From NCBI RefSeq assembly GCF_000714435.1, contig NZ_JJMW01000044.1:1-64000 (forward strand): 64,000 nt of DNA, read 5' to 3'. Below the pieces are notes generated by a model. That model was not told where the DNA came from. It ran no database searches and saw only the letters and a list, made by a program, of their open reading frames with translations. Source of the stretch: Exiguobacterium alkaliphilum 12/1 (GTDB lineage: Bacteria > Bacillota > Bacilli > Exiguobacteriales > Exiguobacteriaceae). Both the position numbers and the translations under genes were made by a program. This document shows positions 18,657 through 27,401 of this stretch, in pieces; the first letter of the stretch is position 1; each line of letters starts with the position of its first letter.

Positions 18657-19328
18657 ATGGAACAAGAGAAGTTAAAAGAGATGCTCCATGCCGATACGCT
18701 CGGGGAAGAGATCGCGAGCGCCGTCACGCACGGTCTCGGGGTCATCTTCAGTATCGTCGCCCTCGTCTTACTCGTCATGAGTGCGACCGAGACGGGGAGC
18801 ACATGGAACGTCATCGCGGTGAGCGTCTTCGGGGCGTCGATGATTTTACTGTACCTCTTCTCGACACTCATGCACGCGATCCCGCACCCGCGGGCGAAGC
18901 GTGTGCTTCAAGTGTTCGACCATGCGGGGATTTACTTACTCATCGCCGGGAGCTACACGCCGTTCGCGCTCGTCTCGCTTCAAGGCAGACTCGGTTGGAC
19001 GCTCTTCGGCATCGTCTGGGGCGTCGCCATTCTCGGCATCGTCTGGAAGCTCTTTTCGACAGGGAAATACATGTGGGTATCGAACGTGACGTATCTTGGC
19101 CTCGGTTGGATTTGCATCATCGCGATTCGCCCGCTCTATGAGTCGCTCGGCCATACCGGGTTCATGTTGCTCCTCGCCGGTGGGATCGCCTATTCGGTCG
19201 GGATCGTGTTTTACGTATGGCAGAAGCTACCGTTCAACCATGCGATTTGGCACTTGTTCGTCCTTGCCGGAAGTGTGTTCATTTTCCTCAGCATTTTGCT
19301 ATACGTCGCGCCGACGACACACCTATGA
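18657..19328 (+). CDS. trhA: Hemolysin III / TrhA-family membrane protein
   Basis: 223 aa with seven hydrophobic segments. It carries the PAQR/hemolysin III histidine pattern: AVTHGLG near the N-terminus, FSTLMHAIPHPRAKRVLQVFDHAGIYLLIAGSY in the middle (residues about 62-95), and NHAIWHLFVLAGS near the end. Those histidines bind a metal in the family. Bacterial members are linked to membrane energetics or fluidity rather than true hemolysis. The ATG follows AAAGGTGGG; an in-frame upstream start is unsupported. Confidence 0.9.
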   Translation: MEQEKLKEMLHADTLGEEIASAVTHGLGVIFSIVALVLLVMSATETGSTWNVIAVSVFGASMILLYLFSTLMHAIPHPRAKRVLQVFDHAGIYLLIAGSYTPFALVSLQGRLGWTLFGIVWGVAILGIVWKLFSTGKYMWVSNVTYLGLGWICIIAIRPLYESLGHTGFMLLLAGGIAYSVGIVFYVWQKLPFNHAIWHLFVLAGSVFIFLSILLYVAPTTHL

Positions 19329-19359
19329 AACGGACGTCCGAAAGGGCGTCTGTTTTTTT
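19329..19359 (+). terminator. Terminator after trhA
   Basis: AACGGACG pairs with CGTCTGTT (one G-T pair), then a T run. The stem begins immediately after the trhA stop. Confidence 0.75.
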
Positions 19360-19381
19360 GAAAAGTTGGGCAATAAACTGC

Positions 19382-19395
19382 TGGAAACGGTTACA
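19382..19395 (+). promoter_or_regulatory. Probable cre site upstream of proline dehydrogenase
   Basis: TGGAAACGGTTACA differs from TGWAANCGNTNWCA at one position only (G for W at position 3). It lies about 90 bp upstream of the start codon. Confidence 0.6.
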
Positions 19396-19485
19396 AAAAT
19401 ACAGACGAATGGACGTTTGTATGTCATAATAATTTCAGACATCGTCATAGAGATAGATGGGTGTAAACGTAAGGGGGAAAAGCAG

Positions 19486-20403
19486 ATGGAAAAAGTGTTG
19501 CGCGATGGATTTATTTACATGTCTCAAAACAAAACACTCAACAGTTTGGCTAAAAAATACGGACTTCGGTTCGGTGCTTCACGCTTTGTGGCGGGGGAAG
19601 ATTTCAAGACGTCGGTTCCGACGATTCGCGAATTGAACGCGAAAGGATTGTCGGTCACGGTCGACCATTTGGGGGAGTTCATCACGACGGTCGAGGAAGC
19701 GACCGAAAATCGGGATGAGATTATTCGGGCGATCGAGATCATGGCAGAAGAGAAACTCGACGCATACATGTCGCTCAAGCTGACGTCACTCGGGTTTGAT
19801 ATTTCCGACGAGTTGATTGAAGACAACATGCGTCAAATCTTGACGGCGGCGCAAGCCGTCGGTGTGTTCGTCGCCATCGACATGGAAGACGAGCCGCGCT
19901 GCGAGAAGACGCTCGAGTTGTTCAAGAAATTGAAAACAGACTTCGAGGGCCTCGGGACGGTCATCCAGTCGTACTTGTACCGTTCAGAGGATGACATCAA
20001 CCATCTCGCACCACTCAAGCCGAACCTTCGCATCGTCAAAGGGGCGTACAAAGAGCCGGCGACGGTCGCCTTCCCAGAGAAAGAAGACGTCGATCACAAC
20101 TATTTGAAGCTCGTCAAACTCCATCTCGCGAACGGGAACTACGCCTCGATCGCGACTCATGACGACCACATGATCGATGCCATCATCGAGCATGTGAAAC
20201 TGAACGACATTCCGCTCGACCAGTTCGAGTTCCAAATGCTGTACGGCATCCGCGTCGAGCGTCAACTCGAGCTCGTCCGCCAAGGCTATAAAGTCCGTGT
20301 CTACGTGCCATACGGCCGTGACTGGTACGGCTACTTCATGCGCCGCCTCGCGGAACGTCCGGCGAACGTGGCGTTCGTGTTAAAAGGCATGGTGAAAAAA
20401 TAA
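19486..20403 (+). CDS. fadM: Proline dehydrogenase (FadM/PutB type)
   Basis: 305-aa flavoenzyme of the short Gram-positive type, oxidising proline to pyrroline-5-carboxylate. Visible landmarks are KLTSLGFD, RIVKGAYKEPATVAFPEK, SIATHDDHMI, FEFQMLYGIR, and YFMRRLAERPANV with the paired arginines that hold the proline carboxylate. Start ATG at 19486 follows AAGGGGGA. In Bacillus subtilis a proline dehydrogenase (yusM/fadM) sits next to fadN; here it is 3.4 kb upstream of fadN with small genes between. A cre-like site and a terminator flank it. Confidence 0.88.
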   Translation: MEKVLRDGFIYMSQNKTLNSLAKKYGLRFGASRFVAGEDFKTSVPTIRELNAKGLSVTVDHLGEFITTVEEATENRDEIIRAIEIMAEEKLDAYMSLKLTSLGFDISDELIEDNMRQILTAAQAVGVFVAIDMEDEPRCEKTLELFKKLKTDFEGLGTVIQSYLYRSEDDINHLAPLKPNLRIVKGAYKEPATVAFPEKEDVDHNYLKLVKLHLANGNYASIATHDDHMIDAIIEHVKLNDIPLDQFEFQMLYGIRVERQLELVRQGYKVRVYVPYGRDWYGYFMRRLAERPANVAFVLKGMVKK

Positions 20404-20408
20404 AATGA

Positions 20409-20444
20409 GCACGAACGTCCGTTGCGGGCGTTCGTGCTTTTTGA
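20409..20444 (+). terminator. Terminator after proline dehydrogenase
   Basis: GCACGAACG (20409-20417) pairs with CGTTCGTGC (20429-20437), followed by TTTTT. Confidence 0.88.
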
Positions 20445-20522
20445 TGTGTGATTTATTATCGGAGGAGACTGATTCGCCCTTTGAAGAAGGTCGGATCGTT
20501 CGACATCAATGGATTCTCCTCT

Positions 20523-20882
20523 TTACTCGATATCAGGAAGCGGATGCTCTTCTAAGTCAAATTCATAGATTGGATCGATACATTTTAAGACGGCAACGAT
20601 TCCGTTATTGTATCCTGTCATGGTCTCTTGTTCATGCATATCTTGGAACTCATTATTATCGAACTTTTGAGCAAGTGTTTTTAGCAAACGAAGATACTTC
20701 TCTAGAAACTCATCTTCCTTCATTTCCTTCATGTCATGCATCATCTCACGATAAGCAGCTAGTTCACCTTTGTCACTATTTTCAAAATCATTTTGATTGG
20801 ATATTGGATTCGTTTTGGTGAACTGTATTTTTCGTTCAACAATATCCATCAATGTGAAATGTGTCAGGTTTCTATTTTTCAT
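20523..20882 (-). CDS. Hypothetical protein, 119 aa
   Basis: I do not recognise a family. The product is soluble, highly charged and largely helical in appearance (MHDMKEMKEDEFLEKYLRLL), ending in an acidic proline-containing tail (EEHPLPDIE). The start at 20882 follows AAGGAAAGG. Only 17 bp separate it from the stop of the gene upstream, so it is probably the last gene of a minus-strand group at 20.5-21.3 kb. Confidence 0.6.
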   Translation of the reverse strand: MKNRNLTHFTLMDIVERKIQFTKTNPISNQNDFENSDKGELAAYREMMHDMKEMKEDEFLEKYLRLLKTLAQKFDNNEFQDMHEQETMTGYNNGIVAVLKCIDPIYEFDLEEHPLPDIE

Positions 20883-20899
20883 AACGATGACCTTTCCTT

Positions 20900-21313
20900 C
20901 TATTCGTTCTCGTTCACCCAAAATTCTGGACCGATTTGATCGGACAGCCAAAAGAAAAGCTCTTTCTCGGATTCAGGATTCACATCTTGCAAAACACCTG
21001 GTGTAAACAGATACTGTTTATTTTGAATGAACACGTCTCGGATGTAATCGGTCATATGATACGGACCATATCCGTAAGAAGTATTCACGTCTCGCGGAGG
21101 GTTTTCTTCCATGCGAACGTACATATGTGCTTGGGCTAAAAATGTAAACATTCGCGCGAGGGCGAGATAGCCTTCCGCGTTGCCTACGAAGTTGACGCCT
21201 GACTCGTTCAAATTGATTTCCATCTTGGCATCATGGTCAAAGTGAGGATCGAACTCTAACATGTCTTCGTTGTGCTCTTCTTCATGCTCGTCGTCATAAT
21301 GCTGATCATTCAT
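20900..21313 (-). CDS. Hypothetical protein, 137 aa, possible immunity-protein fold
   Basis: The N-terminus (1-30) is rich in Asp, Glu and His. The next part, INLNESGVNFVGNAEGYLALARMF, has the pattern of a beta-strand pair followed by GLxxLA-type helix that reminds me of Imm32-like immunity proteins; this is a weak resemblance. It starts with ATG after GGAGGGG. The following gene begins 17 bp downstream, and the YcxB-like gene ends 17 bp upstream, so a small operon is likely. No toxin gene is visible nearby, so an immunity role is unsupported by context. Confidence 0.6.
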   Translation of the reverse strand: MNDQHYDDEHEEEHNEDMLEFDPHFDHDAKMEINLNESGVNFVGNAEGYLALARMFTFLAQAHMYVRMEENPPRDVNTSYGYGPYHMTDYIRDVFIQNKQYLFTPGVLQDVNPESEKELFFWLSDQIGPEFWVNENE

Positions 21314-21330
21314 AAAATCCCCTCCATATA

Positions 21331-21900
21331 CTAAAGTCGTCCGTTTATCGATGTCGATAGATGTGTTTCGAGTATCCGGTCGATTTCAGTTTGTTCGACT
21401 TCCGTGACCCCGTCTTTCGCTTTCGGGATAATCAGGGCTTCATCTTCTTCGTAATAGAGGAAACGATGCGTCTCATCCTCATTCACTTTGAGAATAGACG
21501 TCCAAGGGACTTGAGTCGTTCGACTAATATTGCCACGAACAGCATGCATCTCAATGTAGGTGTCATGAAATTGAAGCGTGACGTCCGTCGGCGATACATA
21601 ATCTTTAGTAACTAGACGACGAATTTGCCGGAGGACGATTGGGGCATATAAATCCTTCAATAACGGTCTGAGCAACAGTGCAAACAAAAACCCTACACCG
21701 ATTACAGTGAGTAGAAATAAAGAAAACGACTGAGGGCGTGGAAAAACAAACATTGTAGCTAAATATCCGAGTAAGAGTGCAGGGGCATTCATAAAGATCA
21801 ACCATAAGTTGCGGCTTTTCCTATGTTGAGTTGAATGGTGAATCATGTCCTCTTGAAATGATAGAAAATCTTCAAGCGTCATTTTATACGTGGTAATCAT
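21331..21900 (-). CDS. YcxB-like membrane protein (copy 2)
   Basis: 189 aa. Layout: a short cytosolic start (ITTYKMTLEDFLSFQEDMI), two adjacent membrane helices at about 35-80, a basic loop (LRQIRRLVTK), then a beta-rich C-terminal domain with VTLQFHDTYIEM, QVPWTSILKVNEDETHRFLYY and ALIIPKAK. This is the YcxB-like pattern. Function of the family is unknown. The ATG follows AAGGAGTA. It is a diverged tandem paralogue of the neighbour at 21985-22539. Confidence 0.72.
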   Translation of the reverse strand: MITTYKMTLEDFLSFQEDMIHHSTQHRKSRNLWLIFMNAPALLLGYLATMFVFPRPQSFSLFLLTVIGVGFLFALLLRPLLKDLYAPIVLRQIRRLVTKDYVSPTDVTLQFHDTYIEMHAVRGNISRTTQVPWTSILKVNEDETHRFLYYEEDEALIIPKAKDGVTEVEQTEIDRILETHLSTSINGRL

Positions 21901-21984
21901 TTAAGGTACTCCTTTTTCATTCAGTCATGTGCGTGTATGTCCGAGAAGCATTGGACCATGTGTGTCTTTACGTGACATCGATCA

Positions 21985-22539
21985 TTAGAGTGTGATATTT
22001 AAGTTTTGTTGCAATAAGTGATTGATCTTAGTTTGCTCCGTCTCGCTTAACGTATGGTGTCGCTTCGGGACAACGATCGTTTCTCTTGATTCAACATATA
22101 GATAATGATTTGTCTCATCTTCACTCACTCGTTCAATCGCTTCCCATGCGACTTGAAGCCGCTTAGTCACATTGTTATGAAGTGATTTACGCTCAATCCC
22201 GTGCTCATTAATGTACAACGTAGTGTCACGAGGCCATTTTGTTTCTAGTTTAAGTAAATGGCGGAGTTGCCAAAGGATGATGTTTCCATACGCTTTTTTT
22301 AAGAGCGGGAACAATAACAACGCTAAGAATAAACTGGAACCGATGGCGAGTCCGAGGAACAGCGAGACAGAAAGCGTTTGAGGTAACAAAAGGATGGCGA
22401 GCAAGAATCCCCATGACACCGTAAGCAGCATCAATATAATCGTAGTGTGTCTCGCTCTTCTTTTATGGTAATCGGAATTTTCGATGAAGTTTTTTTGGAC
22501 GGCGAAAAAATCATCTTTTGTTAAAAGAAAATGAATCAT
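21985..22539 (-). CDS. YcxB-like membrane protein (copy 1)
   Basis: 184 aa with the same order of elements as its neighbour: FLLTKDDFFAVQKNFIENS, two membrane helices at about 33-75, LWQLRHLLKLETKW, then TTLYINEHGIERKS, QVAWEAIERVSEDETNHYLY and ETIVVPKRHH. Shared landmarks such as EDETxxxLY and xIxVPK show that the two arose by duplication. A TTG directly before the ATG at 22539 is an alternative start, being closer to the AGGAG site. Family function unknown. Confidence 0.7.
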   Translation of the reverse strand: MIHFLLTKDDFFAVQKNFIENSDYHKRRARHTTIILMLLTVSWGFLLAILLLPQTLSVSLFLGLAIGSSLFLALLLFPLLKKAYGNIILWQLRHLLKLETKWPRDTTLYINEHGIERKSLHNNVTKRLQVAWEAIERVSEDETNHYLYVESRETIVVPKRHHTLSETEQTKINHLLQQNLNITL

Positions 22540-22631
22540 CAAATGTGGGCTCCTGTCTGTCGTATATTGGTCTAAGCGACCGGACGAATTCCTGCAGACA
22601 ACGTTAACATAGTTTGGTTTTATTTTCCATG

Positions 22632-22658
22632 AAAAAAGGCCCAGTGATGAACTGGGCC
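22632..22658 (-). terminator. Terminator of the SDR gene (minus strand)
   Basis: GGCCCAGT (22638-22645) pairs with ACTGGGCC (22651-22658). Read on the minus strand it ends in a U run (complement of 22632-22637). Confidence 0.88.
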
Positions 22659-22668
22659 AGTTACTAGA

Positions 22669-23571
22669 TTATCCGTTCACGACCGTTCCGCCGTTGACGT
22701 GGATGACTTGTCCACTGACGTACGTCGAGTCGTCACTTGCGAGATAGACGTAGGCCGGGGCGAGTTCCGCCGGTTGGCCCGGACGCTTCATCTCGGCCGA
22801 GTCTCCGAACGAGGCGACTTTGTCCGCTGGGAACGTCGCCGGGATGAGCGGTGTCCAAATCGGACCAGGTGCGACACCGTTCACGCGAATCTTCTTCTCG
22901 GCGAGGTTGCTCGCGAGTGCGCGTGTGAACGATGTGATCGCCCCTTTCGTCGACGAGTAGTCGATCAATTGGTCGTTCCCTTGATACGCTGTGATCGATG
23001 TCGTGTTGATGATGCTCGCGCCTTCGTTCAAATACGGGAGGGCGGCTTTCGTCAAATAGAACATGCTGAAGATGTTCGTCCGGAACGTCTGCTCGAGCTG
23101 CTCGTCCGAGATGTCGAGGAGCGACTCTTGTGGATGTTGCTCGGCGGCGTTATTGACGAGGATGTCCAAATGACCGAACGTCTCGAGCGCCTGTTTGACG
23201 ACGTCTTGGCAAAACGCCGAGTCGCCGACGTCCCCTTGAAGTAAGAGACACGCTTGACCGAGTTCTTCGATCCGCTCTTTCGTCGCCTCGGCGTCCTCGA
23301 GCTCGTTTTGATCTTTATAGACGATGACCGAGTTCGCACCTTCATGGGCGAAGAAGATGGCGACCGATTTCCCGATTCCGGAGTCGCCGCCTGTGATGAT
23401 GGCGACTTTATCTTTTAACTTCTCGCTTCCTTTATATCCTTCACGCTCATAGATGGGGAACGGCTCCATCTTCGAGTCGATTCCCGGCTGATGGGATTGC
23501 TCTTGGCCGTCCTTCTTGAACGATTCAAAATCTTTTCGACTTCCGACTGTGTTTAAACGATTGTCACGCAT
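22669..23571 (-). CDS. SDR-family oxidoreductase, general-stress type
   Basis: 300 aa. An N-terminal extension (1-50, with QPGIDSKMEPFPIYEREGYKG) is typical of the YdaD/YhxD-like stress dehydrogenases of Bacillales. It is followed by a classical SDR fold with cofactor loop TGGDSGIGKSV at 60-70, NNAAEQHP, the serine strand IINTTSITAYQG and the catalytic YSSTKGA. Then come RVNGVAPGPIWTPL and the C-terminal VSGQVIHVNGGTVVNG. Likely an NAD(P)-dependent alcohol/aldehyde or sugar-alcohol reductase; the substrate is not known. Start ATG after AAAGGGGA. Single gene with its own terminator, divergent from fadN. Confidence 0.88.
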   Translation of the reverse strand: MRDNRLNTVGSRKDFESFKKDGQEQSHQPGIDSKMEPFPIYEREGYKGSEKLKDKVAIITGGDSGIGKSVAIFFAHEGANSVIVYKDQNELEDAEATKERIEELGQACLLLQGDVGDSAFCQDVVKQALETFGHLDILVNNAAEQHPQESLLDISDEQLEQTFRTNIFSMFYLTKAALPYLNEGASIINTTSITAYQGNDQLIDYSSTKGAITSFTRALASNLAEKKIRVNGVAPGPIWTPLIPATFPADKVASFGDSAEMKRPGQPAELAPAYVYLASDDSTYVSGQVIHVNGGTVVNG

Positions 23572-23674
23572 GTGTACATTCCCCTTTCTAAAATTGACTC
23601 TTTGTGTCTATACCACTCAACTCAAAAACTAATCGTTATTTCGTGAAATGGAATGAATTTGAAAAATGCGGGCT

Positions 23675-23702
23675 TGCGAATGAATGTTCATTCATTTATG
23701 AT
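23675..23702 (+). promoter_or_regulatory. Sigma-A promoter of the fadNAE operon
   Basis: TTGCGA (23675-23680), a 16-bp spacer and TATGAT (23697-23702). The spacer is filled by FadR-like operator 1. Confidence 0.6.
23677..23694 (+). promoter_or_regulatory. FadR-like operator 1
   Basis: CGAATGAATGTTCATTCA matches the Bacillus FadR consensus TGAATGANTANTCATTCA at 16 of 18 positions. The surrounding AATGAATG-TT-CATTCATT is also a perfect dyad. It overlaps the promoter, so it should act as a repressor site released by acyl-CoA. Confidence 0.75.
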
Positions 23703-23748
23703 AGAAGAGTAAACACGATGGTGATTGCGATTTTTTTTACGCTTGAAA

Positions 23749-23766
23749 TGAATCACTATTCATTCT
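23749..23766 (+). promoter_or_regulatory. FadR-like operator 2
   Basis: TGAATCACTATTCATTCT matches the FadR consensus at 16 of 18 positions. It lies directly before the fadN ribosome site, about 72 bp downstream of operator 1. Confidence 0.7.
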
Positions 23767-23784
23767 CATTGAGGGGGGAACAAT

Positions 23785-26196
23785 ATGACGAGTCACATCG
23801 AACAATCAGCCGACCTCCGTTTGACGAGCAACATTCGTTTTGCGGTCGTCATCGGTTCAGGAGTAATGGGGGCGGGGATTGCGGCTCACTTGGCGAACGC
23901 GGGGATTCGTTCGCTCATGCTCGACATCGTACCACGGGAATTGACGGCGAAAGAAGAAGCGAAAGGGCTCACGCTCGAGTCACCGGAAGTGCGGAACCGT
24001 ATCGCATCCGAGAACCGTCAGAAGCTGTTGAAGCAAAACCCGGCACCGCTCGCGACACCGGAACACTTGAACTTCATCGACGTCGGCAACTTAGAAGATG
24101 ATCTCGAGCGCTTGAAGGAAGCCGACTGGGTCATCGAAGTCGTCGTCGAACGGCTCGACGTGAAGCAACAGCTGTTCGAAAAAATCGCACCTTACATCCG
24201 TGAAGACGCGGTACTCAGCTCGAACACGTCCGGCATCTCAATCGAGGCGATGGCGAGCGTGTTGCCGGAAGGCTTGAAGACACGTTTCCTCGGGACGCAC
24301 TTCTTCAACCCACCACGTTACTTGAAATTGCTCGAACTCATCCCGACGGAGAAGACGGCGCGCCCGGTCATCGACTTCATGGCCCGCTTCGCCGAGGACC
24401 GTCTCGGGAAAGGTGTCGTCGAGGCGAAAGACACGCCAAACTTTATCGGGAACCGCATCGGTACGTACGGTCTCCTCGTCACGTTCGAAGAGATGCTCAA
24501 ACAGAACGCCTCGATCGGTGAGATGGACTCGATCACCGGACCGCTCATCGGTCGCCCGAAATCAGCGACGTTCCGTACGCTTGACGTCGTCGGCATCGAC
24601 ACGTTCGTCCACGTCGCCGGAAACGTCTTCGAGACGCTCGAATCGGGCGAAGAGAAGGACACGTTCGACGTCCCGACGGAGATGAAGACGCTCGTCGAGA
24701 AAGGCTGGATCGGACAGAAGGCCGGCCAAGGGTTCTATAAGAAAGACGGCAAAGTCATCCAAGAACTCAATCTCCAGACGTTCGAGTACGAACAATTGAA
24801 AGCGATTACAGGTCCGGAACTCGACCAAATCAAGTCACTCCCGGGCTCGAAAGCGAAGTTGAAAGGTGCCATCTTGAACAAAGGACGCATCGGACAACTG
24901 CTCTGGCCGGTGACAGCGAAGACACTCGTCTACTCGGCTCGCCTCACAGGCGAGATCAGCGACACGATTGTCGCCATCGACGACGCCATGAAGTGGGGCT
25001 TCGGCTGGAAGTTCGGCCCGTTCGAGACGTGGGACGCGCTCGGCGTCGAGAAGTCGGTCGCCCGCATGAAAGAACAAGGTTACGACGTCCCGGCGTGGGT
25101 CGACGAGATGCTCGCTGCCGGACACACTTCCTTCTATAAAGGGGACCAGTATTACGACCAAGCGTCTCAGACGTACGTCGAGAAGACCGTCAACCCGAAA
25201 GAAGTGAAACTCGCACCGCTCGCCAAGTCGAACGGCGTCGTGCTCGAGAACGGTGGGGCCCGCCTCATCGACATCGGCGACGATGTCGTCGCACTCGAGT
25301 TCACGTCACCGAACAATGCGATTGGTGTCGACATCATGCAGATGATCGAGCAGTCCATCGACCTCGTCGAGACCGACTTCAAAGGACTCGTCCTCGCCAA
25401 CGACGGCAAGAACTTCTGCGTCGGGGCTAACCTCGCGATGATGCTCATGGAAGCGGAAGACGAGAACTGGTACGAGCTCGACTGGATCATCAACAAGTTC
25501 CAACAAGTCGTCCAAAAGATTCGCTACGCCGCTCGCCCGGTCGTCGTCGCGCCATACGGTATGACGCTCGGCGGCGGGACGGAAATCAGCTTGCCGGCCG
25601 CACGCATGCAGACGGCGCTCGAGACGTACATGGGTCTCGTCGAAGTCGGCGTCGGCCTCATCCCAGGCGGCGGCGGGAACGTCAACACGTATCGTCGTTT
25701 CTTGGAGCAGACACCGAAGGCGATGCAAAACATCGAGAAAGCGGCGCAACAGACGTTCGAGAACGTCGCCATGGCGAAAGTGTCGAAATCGGCGTTTGAC
25801 GCCAAGACGCTCGGCTATCACCGTGCGGTCGATGGCATCTCGATGAACCGCGACCACTTGACGTTCGATGCGAAACAGACGGTGCTCGGTCTCTACGACG
25901 GCTACACGGCACCGGTTCGTGAGAAGTTACCGGTCGTCGGACAGACGGGGAAAGCGACGCTCGAACTCGCGGCGTACGAGATGTTCTATGGCGGCTATAT
26001 CTCCGAGCATGATTTGAAAATTGCGAAAAAACTCGCCCACGTCATCAGCGGCGGCGATTTGGCATACGGCACGATGGTCGACGAGCAATACTTCCTCGAC
26101 ATCGAGCGCGAGGCGTTCTTAAGCCTCATCGGGGAACCGAAATCGCAGCAACGGATGCAACATATGCTCGTCAAAGGCAAGCCACTTCGGAACTGA
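23785..26196 (+). CDS. fadN: 3-hydroxyacyl-CoA dehydrogenase / enoyl-CoA hydratase FadN
   Basis: 803 aa. The order is dehydrogenase first, hydratase last, as in Bacillus FadN and opposite to E. coli FadB. The Rossmann start is [19 protein letters not shown] (about 18-36), with SSNTSGISI and [17 protein letters not shown] of the 3HCDH domain. The second helical domain includes [20 protein letters not shown]. The crotonase part begins around 490 ([20 protein letters not shown]) and contains [12 protein letters not shown] and a [14 protein letters not shown] loop. It catalyses the middle two steps of beta-oxidation. It heads the operon behind two FadR-like operators with a strong GAGGGGGGA ribosome site. 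Confidence 0.95.
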   Translation: MTSHIEQSADLRLTSNIRFAVVIGSGVMGAGIAAHLANAGIRSLMLDIVPRELTAKEEAKGLTLESPEVRNRIASENRQKLLKQNPAPLATPEHLNFIDVGNLEDDLERLKEADWVIEVVVERLDVKQQLFEKIAPYIREDAVLSSNTSGISIEAMASVLPEGLKTRFLGTHFFNPPRYLKLLELIPTEKTARPVIDFMARFAEDRLGKGVVEAKDTPNFIGNRIGTYGLLVTFEEMLKQNASIGEMDSITGPLIGRPKSATFRTLDVVGIDTFVHVAGNVFETLESGEEKDTFDVPTEMKTLVEKGWIGQKAGQGFYKKDGKVIQELNLQTFEYEQLKAITGPELDQIKSLPGSKAKLKGAILNKGRIGQLLWPVTAKTLVYSARLTGEISDTIVAIDDAMKWGFGWKFGPFETWDALGVEKSVARMKEQGYDVPAWVDEMLAAGHTSFYKGDQYYDQASQTYVEKTVNPKEVKLAPLAKSNGVVLENGGARLIDIGDDVVALEFTSPNNAIGVDIMQMIEQSIDLVETDFKGLVLANDGKNFCVGANLAMMLMEAEDENWYELDWIINKFQQVVQKIRYAARPVVVAPYGMTLGGGTEISLPAARMQTALETYMGLVEVGVGLIPGGGGNVNTYRRFLEQTPKAMQNIEKAAQQTFENVAMAKVSKSAFDAKTLGYHRAVDGISMNRDHLTFDAKQTVLGLYDGYTAPVREKLPVVGQTGKATLELAAYEMFYGGYISEHDLKIAKKLAHVISGGDLAYGTMVDEQYFLDIEREAFLSLIGEPKSQQRMQHMLVKGKPLRN

Positions 26197-26215
26197 CAAA
26201 AGGGGGATTTCACAG

Positions 26216-27388
26216 ATGAGGGAAGCAGTCATCGTGGCCGGCGCACGAACGCCGGTCGGAAAAGCAAAACGGGGGTCGTTCCGAAACGTCCGCTCGGATG
26301 AACTCGCGGGTCACGCGATTAAAGCGACGCTCGAGCGGTCCGGCTACAAAGGGCCCATCGACGACGTCATCATGGGCTGTGCGATGCCAGAAGCCGAGCA
26401 AGGGATGAACATCGCCCGCTATGCGGCGGTTCGCGGCGGTTTGTCTCACGAAGTGCCGGCCATCACGATCAACCGTTACTGCTCGTCGGGGCTTCAAGCC
26501 ATCGCCGACGCGGCAGCGAAAATCATGATCGGCCAAGCGACGGCAGTCATCGCCGGCGGCATGGAGTCGATGAGCCTCGTGCCGATGGGTGGACACATCA
26601 TCCGTCCGAACCCGAACATCATGGAGACGGCACCAGAATACTACATGAGCATGGGCCATACGGCTGAACGAGTGGCAGCGGAATATAACATCTCGCGTGA
26701 GGACCAAGACCGGTTCGCCATCGATAGCCATCAAAAGGCAGCGGCGGCAATCGCCGGCGGCAAGTTCGAAGAAGAGATCGTCCCGGTGACGGTCATCGAG
26801 CACGTCCTCGGGGAAGACGGGAAAGTCGCGGAGCGCGAAGTCGTCGTCAAACACGATGAAGGCGTCCGTGCCGACTCGACCGTCGAGGCGCTCGGTAAGT
26901 TGCGCCCGGCCTTCAAAATCAAAGGTTCGGTGACGGCGGGGAACGCGTCCCAAGTGTCAGACGGCGCTGCGGCTGTGCTCGTCATGGAGCGCGAAGAAGC
27001 GGAGCGACAAGGCTTGAAACCGATGGCGAAGTTCCTCTCGTTCGCGGTCGGCGGGGTCCGTCCGGAAGTGATGGGAATCGGTCCGGTCGTCGCCATCCCG
27101 AAAGCGCTCGAGATGGCCGGCGTGAAGCTCGAGGAAGTCGGACTGTTCGAATTGAACGAGGCGTTCGCGAGCCAATCGCTCGGCGTCATCCGTGAACTCG
27201 GCATCGACCCGTCGAAAGTGAACGTCAACGGCGGCGCGATCGCCCTTGGGCATCCGCTCGGTTGCACGGGTGCGAAACTTTCGGTCTCAATCTTGCACGA
27301 GATGAAACGACGCAATGAAAAGTATGGGGTTGTGACGATGTGCATCGGTGGCGGTATGGGTGCTGCTGGCGTCTTCGAATTACTATAA
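26216..27388 (+). CDS. fadA: Acetyl-CoA C-acyltransferase (thiolase) FadA
   Basis: 390 aa, full-length thiolase. The nucleophile cysteine is in [13 protein letters not shown] (about residue 86-90), the histidine in [17 protein letters not shown], and the second catalytic cysteine in [13 protein letters not shown] near the C-terminus. It cleaves 3-ketoacyl-CoA in the last step of beta-oxidation. It starts 19 bp after fadN with an AAAGGGGGA site, and fadE follows 13 bp later, so the three are one transcription unit. Confidence 0.95.
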   Translation: MREAVIVAGARTPVGKAKRGSFRNVRSDELAGHAIKATLERSGYKGPIDDVIMGCAMPEAEQGMNIARYAAVRGGLSHEVPAITINRYCSSGLQAIADAAAKIMIGQATAVIAGGMESMSLVPMGGHIIRPNPNIMETAPEYYMSMGHTAERVAAEYNISREDQDRFAIDSHQKAAAAIAGGKFEEEIVPVTVIEHVLGEDGKVAEREVVVKHDEGVRADSTVEALGKLRPAFKIKGSVTAGNASQVSDGAAAVLVMEREEAERQGLKPMAKFLSFAVGGVRPEVMGIGPVVAIPKALEMAGVKLEEVGLFELNEAFASQSLGVIRELGIDPSKVNVNGGAIALGHPLGCTGAKLSVSILHEMKRRNEKYGVVTMCIGGGMGAAGVFELL

Positions 27389-27401
27389 GGGGGAATTGAC
27401 T

